Positions 29,695-32,548 of a DNA stretch of 32,548 bases are shown piece after piece (positions within the stretch are counted from its first letter, which is position 1; each line of letters begins with the position of its first letter). A program made the translations under genes and the position numbers. Source of the stretch: Marilutibacter aestuarii (GTDB taxonomy: Bacteria > Pseudomonadota > Gammaproteobacteria > Xanthomonadales > Xanthomonadaceae); NCBI RefSeq assembly GCF_006546775.1, contig NZ_VICE01000060.1, positions 1 to 32,548 on the forward strand, given 5' to 3'. A model generated the notes under the pieces. The model saw only the letters and a list, made by a program, of their open reading frames with translations. It was not told the DNA's origin and ran no database searches.

Positions 29695-31731
29695 ATGCCC
29701 TGCCTCCGCCTGCCCCGCCTTGCCCTGCTCGTGTTCCCGGCGCTGTTCGCCAGCTTCGGCGCGCATGCCGAGACCGTGGCCCACGTCGATTCGCCGGGCA
29801 AGGTGCTGCGGGTCGAGCTGGACCTCAGCGAGGGGCGCCTGGCCTATCGCGTCCTGCGCCTGGGCGAGCCGGTGATCGACGACTCGCGCCTGGGCTTCCG
29901 CCTGCGCGAGGGCGGCACGCTGGAGCGCAACCTGTCGCTGGTGTCCACCAATACCACCAGCGCCGACACGACCTGGGAGCAACCCTGGGGCGAGAACCGC
30001 TTCGTACGCGACCACCACCAGGAACTGCGCGCGCGCTTCGCCGAGACGATCGCCCCGCACCGCCGCTTCGACGTCGTCGTGCGCGTGTTCGACGACGGCC
30101 TGGGCTTCCGCTACGAGTTCCCGGAGCAGCCCGGCCTTGCACGGGCCACCATCGACGACGAACTGACCGAGTTCGCGGTCCACGCTCCGGCCACCGCATG
30201 GTGGATCCCCGCCGGGGAATGGAACCGCTACGAGTACCTCTACCAGCGCACGCCGCTGGACGCGGTCACCCAGGCGCATACGCCGATGACGGTCCGCACC
30301 GACGACGGCCTGCACATCGCCTTCCACGAGGCCGCCCTGGTCGACTACGCCGGCATGTGGCTGCGCCGCGCGGAGGGCCAGCGCTTCCGTGCCCAGCTGG
30401 CACCGGCCTCGGAGGGCTGGAAGGTCCGTCGCACCCTGCCGTTGGCCACGCCCTGGCGGACGCTTCAGATCGCCGACAGCGCGGCTGCCCTCTACGCCGC
30501 GTCGGACATCACCCTCAACCTCAACGCGCCCAACCGGCTCGGCGACGTCGGCTGGTTCAAGCCGGCCAAATACGTCGGCATCTGGTGGTCGCTGCACCTG
30601 GAGCAGGAGAGCTGGGCGACGGGCCGTAAGCACGGCGCGACCACGGCCAACACGAAGCGCTACATCGACTTCGCCGCCAAACACGGCTTCCGTGGCGTGC
30701 TGGTCGAAGGCTGGAATCCGGGGTGGGACGGCCAGTGGTTCGGCAACGGCTACGACTTCGACTTCACCCGCGCCACCCCGGACTTCGACATCGAGGCGCT
30801 GTCGGCCTACGCCGCGACCAGGGGCGTGCACCTGATCGGCCACCACGAAACCGGGTGTGCGGTCAGCCACTACGAAGACCAGATGGAGGCCGCCTTCGCG
30901 CTCAACGCTCGCCTGGGCATCGATGTGGTCAAGACCGGCTACGTCTGCGACGCCGGGCAGATCGAACGTCGCGACGCCAACGGCGACATCGTGCGCGAAT
31001 GGCACGACGGCCAGTGGAACGCGAACCACCACCTGCGCGTACTGGAAGCCGCCGCACGCCATCGCGTCGCGATCAACGCGCACGAGCCGATCAAGGACAC
31101 CGGCCTGCGCCGCACCTGGCCGAACTGGGTGTCGCGCGAAGGCGCCCGCGGCATGGAGTACGCCGCCTGGGCGAAGCCGACCAACCCGCCCGAGCACGAA
31201 GCCAACCTGGTGTTCACGCGAATGCTCTCCGGCCCCATGGATTACACCCCGGGCATCCTCAGCCTGCAGGGCCGCGGCCAGCCCATCCAGACCACCCTGG
31301 CCAAGCAGCTCGCGCTGTACGTGGTGATCTACAGCCCCGTGCAGATGGCCGCCGACCTGCCGGAAAACTACGAGAAGCACCTCGACGCCCTGCGCTTCAT
31401 CGAAGACGTTCCCGCGGACTGGGCCCAGACCCGCGTGGTCGACGGCGAAATCGGCGACTTCGTCACCTTCGCCCGCAAGGACCGCGCAAGCGAGGACTGG
31501 TACCTGGGCAGCGTCACCGACGAGCAGGGCCGCGTCCTCCAGGTCCCGCTGTCCTTCCTCGAACCCGGCCGCCGCTACACCGCCCAGCGCTACCGCGACG
31601 GCGACGGCGCGCACTGGCGCGACAACCCGACCGCATTCGTGCGGGAAGAGCGCGACGTCACCAGCGCCGACACGCTGACCGTGAAGCTCGCCCCCGGCGG
31701 CGGCGAGGCCATCCGCTTCGTCGCCCACTGA
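29695..31731 (+). CDS. GH97 alpha-glucosidase, inverting type, periplasmic
   Basis: A 678-aa glycoside hydrolase of family 97. A Sec signal peptide (1-25, ending FGAHA) exports it. The N-terminal beta-sandwich (about 26-280) contains TTWEQPWGENRFVRDHH. The barrel domain carries VEGWNPGWDGQWFGNG, HHETG (Glu385), NAHEPIKDTGLRRTWPN (Glu464) and GMEYAAW (Glu488). Conservation of the glutamates matching SusB Glu439, Glu508 and Glu532, including the 24-residue spacing of the last pair, indicates the inverting alpha-glucosidase subgroup rather than the retaining alpha-galactosidase subgroup. A C-terminal beta domain ends the protein. GGGAG lies before the ATG. In this locus it would release glucose from maltooligosaccharides in the periplasm. 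Confidence 0.95.
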   Translation: MPCLRLPRLALLVFPALFASFGAHAETVAHVDSPGKVLRVELDLSEGRLAYRVLRLGEPVIDDSRLGFRLREGGTLERNLSLVSTNTTSADTTWEQPWGENRFVRDHHQELRARFAETIAPHRRFDVVVRVFDDGLGFRYEFPEQPGLARATIDDELTEFAVHAPATAWWIPAGEWNRYEYLYQRTPLDAVTQAHTPMTVRTDDGLHIAFHEAALVDYAGMWLRRAEGQRFRAQLAPASEGWKVRRTLPLATPWRTLQIADSAAALYAASDITLNLNAPNRLGDVGWFKPAKYVGIWWSLHLEQESWATGRKHGATTANTKRYIDFAAKHGFRGVLVEGWNPGWDGQWFGNGYDFDFTRATPDFDIEALSAYAATRGVHLIGHHETGCAVSHYEDQMEAAFALNARLGIDVVKTGYVCDAGQIERRDANGDIVREWHDGQWNANHHLRVLEAAARHRVAINAHEPIKDTGLRRTWPNWVSREGARGMEYAAWAKPTNPPEHEANLVFTRMLSGPMDYTPGILSLQGRGQPIQTTLAKQLALYVVIYSPVQMAADLPENYEKHLDALRFIEDVPADWAQTRVVDGEIGDFVTFARKDRASEDWYLGSVTDEQGRVLQVPLSFLEPGRRYTAQRYRDGDGAHWRDNPTAFVREERDVTSADTLTVKLAPGGGEAIRFVAH

Positions 31732-32077
31732 AAGAGGACCGTGGACAGGCGGGAGGCCACGACCGCGGCGGATGCGGCGAAGACGACGGCCCGTAGCGTC
31801 CAGGCCCCTGGCCGGGCGCCGGGCTCGCGAGCGAATCCTCTGCAAGCCCCCTCACGGCAGGGCGGCGATTCGCCTCCAATTGGCACCCCAAATATGAGTG
31901 TCCCGTCGAGATCACCCCGAATTCGCCTGATAGCCAGGACACATGCCGGGACACCTTACGGCAACATCCCGCTAACCCATTGATGCAACGGGCGTTGCGC
32001 GATTGACGCCGCGCTCTCCGAGCACCGAGAATCCGTTATCACCCCATATTTGGGGTCTACTTGGTGTTAGGCCGCGT
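31732..32077. other. Lower-GC intergenic stretch with inverted repeats
   Basis: About 345 bases follow GH97 without a recognisable gene. From about 31880 the base composition drops visibly. Paired inverted repeats are present: ACCCCAAATATG (31885-31896) with CATATTTGGGGT (32045-32056), GTGTCCCG (31898-31905) with CGGGACAC (31947-31954), and the local palindrome ACCCCA-TATT-TGGGGT (32041-32056). This may be the edge of a small mobile remnant or part of an imported cassette boundary. No transposase or integrase is seen. Confidence 0.45.
32066..32072 (+). other. Integron-type core site GTTAGGC
   Basis: GTTAGGC fits the GTTRRRY core at which integron cassettes join. It lies six bases before the ATG of the next ORF, the short distance usual for cassette genes. 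A full attC upstream is not clearly visible; a weak CGCTAAC near 31970 could be a decayed partner. Confidence 0.5.
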
Positions 32078-32458
32078 ATGCAGATCACGGATGACCAAAC
32101 AGATTCACAGTCCTTAGCCGATCTCGGCTCAGTTGCAGTTCGGCTGCTTTGCTCAGGCGATTTCGGCAATTTGGCTGTGCAGTTCGGCTACGCCCTGGCT
32201 TATGACCGCGACCCGGCTACCGCGATCCGTGAGGAGCTTGTGCTTAGCCTTTTGGACCTCGGAGCTTCCGCTCTTGGTCCGCCACCTGCTCAAGCTCCGG
32301 CCGTTAGCTACTTCAAGCCAAATGACACAGGGTTGTTCGCTCTCGTTGAGCAGCGCATTCCCACAGACAATACTGGGCATGTTCTACTTGAGCTGATCGT
32401 TAGCTCGCAGGGATCGGACAAGCATGTTGTGCTGGAGCAGGTCAGTGCCGCGGCCTAA
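32078..32458 (+). CDS. Hypothetical cassette-like protein
   Basis: A 126-aa protein of unknown function, mildly acidic, with no signal peptide or membrane helix. It starts MQITDDQTDSQSLADLGS and includes FGNLAVQFGYALAYDRDPATA, a pattern suggesting a small alpha/beta or helical soluble domain that I do not recognise. Codon use and GC are clearly lower than in the neighbouring genes, indicating transfer. The start at 32078 was preferred to an upstream ATG at 32003 because the latter would span the GTTAGGC core. The TAA stop lies inside GCCTAAC, the first core of an attC-type site, exactly as in many integron cassettes. Confidence 0.6.
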   Translation: MQITDDQTDSQSLADLGSVAVRLLCSGDFGNLAVQFGYALAYDRDPATAIREELVLSLLDLGASALGPPPAQAPAVSYFKPNDTGLFALVEQRIPTDNTGHVLLELIVSSQGSDKHVVLEQVSAAA

Positions 32459-32548
32459 CAATTCCGTAGGGAGCTTCCCGTCAACCCGGGGCGCATGACG
32501 TCCTTGCCTTGAGCTTGAGGCTTGGCTGTTTCCTCGTTGTAGTGGGTG
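32453..32548 (+). other. Partial attC-like recombination site
   Basis: GCCTAAC at 32453-32459 fits the RYYYAAC core of attC and is the reverse complement of the GTTAGGC before the ORF. It runs on as AATTC, a sequence I associate with chromosomal integron cassettes. The distal GTTRRRY core is not found before the window ends, so the site is incomplete here and the call is provisional. Confidence 0.5.

Overview
The window looks like chromosome from a high-GC gammaproteobacterium of the Xanthomonadaceae (Lysobacter/Luteimonas/Xanthomonas relatives). This is inferred from the very high GC content, the glnA - TorF-type porin - glnK - amt and ntrB-ntrC gene sets, the LacI/MFS/GH13/GH97 maltodextrin locus, and an integron-like cassette at the right end with a GCCTAAC/GTTAGGC core. 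No rRNA, tRNA or CRISPR array was seen.

Layout. (1) 1-1.3 kb, minus strand: a GNAT acetyltransferase and a Cu/Zn superoxide dismutase lipoprotein. (2) 1.4-3.8 kb, minus: ntrC and ntrB, with a consensus NtrC operator touching the ntrB start codon. (3) 3.9-16.2 kb, minus: one compact operon, read in the order BapA-like adhesin - TolC - ABC transporter - HlyD - giant Mur-ligase fusion. The adhesin carries an uninterrupted 283-residue Asp-Ala tract. The last gene (1266 aa) joins an unassigned N-terminal region, an M15 D,D-peptidase domain and a MurF-like ligase in one polypeptide. (4) 16.2-16.9 kb: a divergent intergenic region, then a plus-strand TPR/GT41 (SPINDLY/OGT-type) glycosyltransferase. 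(5) 18.7-23.2 kb, minus: a possible 50-aa membrane peptide, amt, glnK, a TorF-type porin and glnA. glnA has a near-perfect sigma-54 promoter and an upstream NtrC site. (6) 23.4-31.7 kb: a maltodextrin locus with a LacI regulator, an outer lipoprotein GH13 amylase, an MFS sugar transporter, a cytosolic GH13 alpha-glucosidase and a periplasmic GH97 alpha-glucosidase. (7) 31.7 kb to the end: a lower-GC patch with inverted repeats and a small cassette-like ORF whose stop codon lies inside an attC-type core.

How the parts work together. The nitrogen genes form a complete NtrB/NtrC/PII/Amt/GlnA circuit. The 12-kb secretion operon lies between ntrB and the rest of this set and reads as an accessory module set into a nitrogen locus. 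The most unusual system here is that operon: a type I-secreted adhesin with a poly(Asp-Ala) stalk, in one transcription unit with a three-part peptidase/ligase, beside a GT41 glycosyltransferase. In the sugar locus, the exported amylase would make oligosaccharides, GH97 would trim them in the periplasm, the MFS permease would import them and the cytosolic GH13 would finish hydrolysis. A palindromic LacI-type operator lies in the divergent promoter region.
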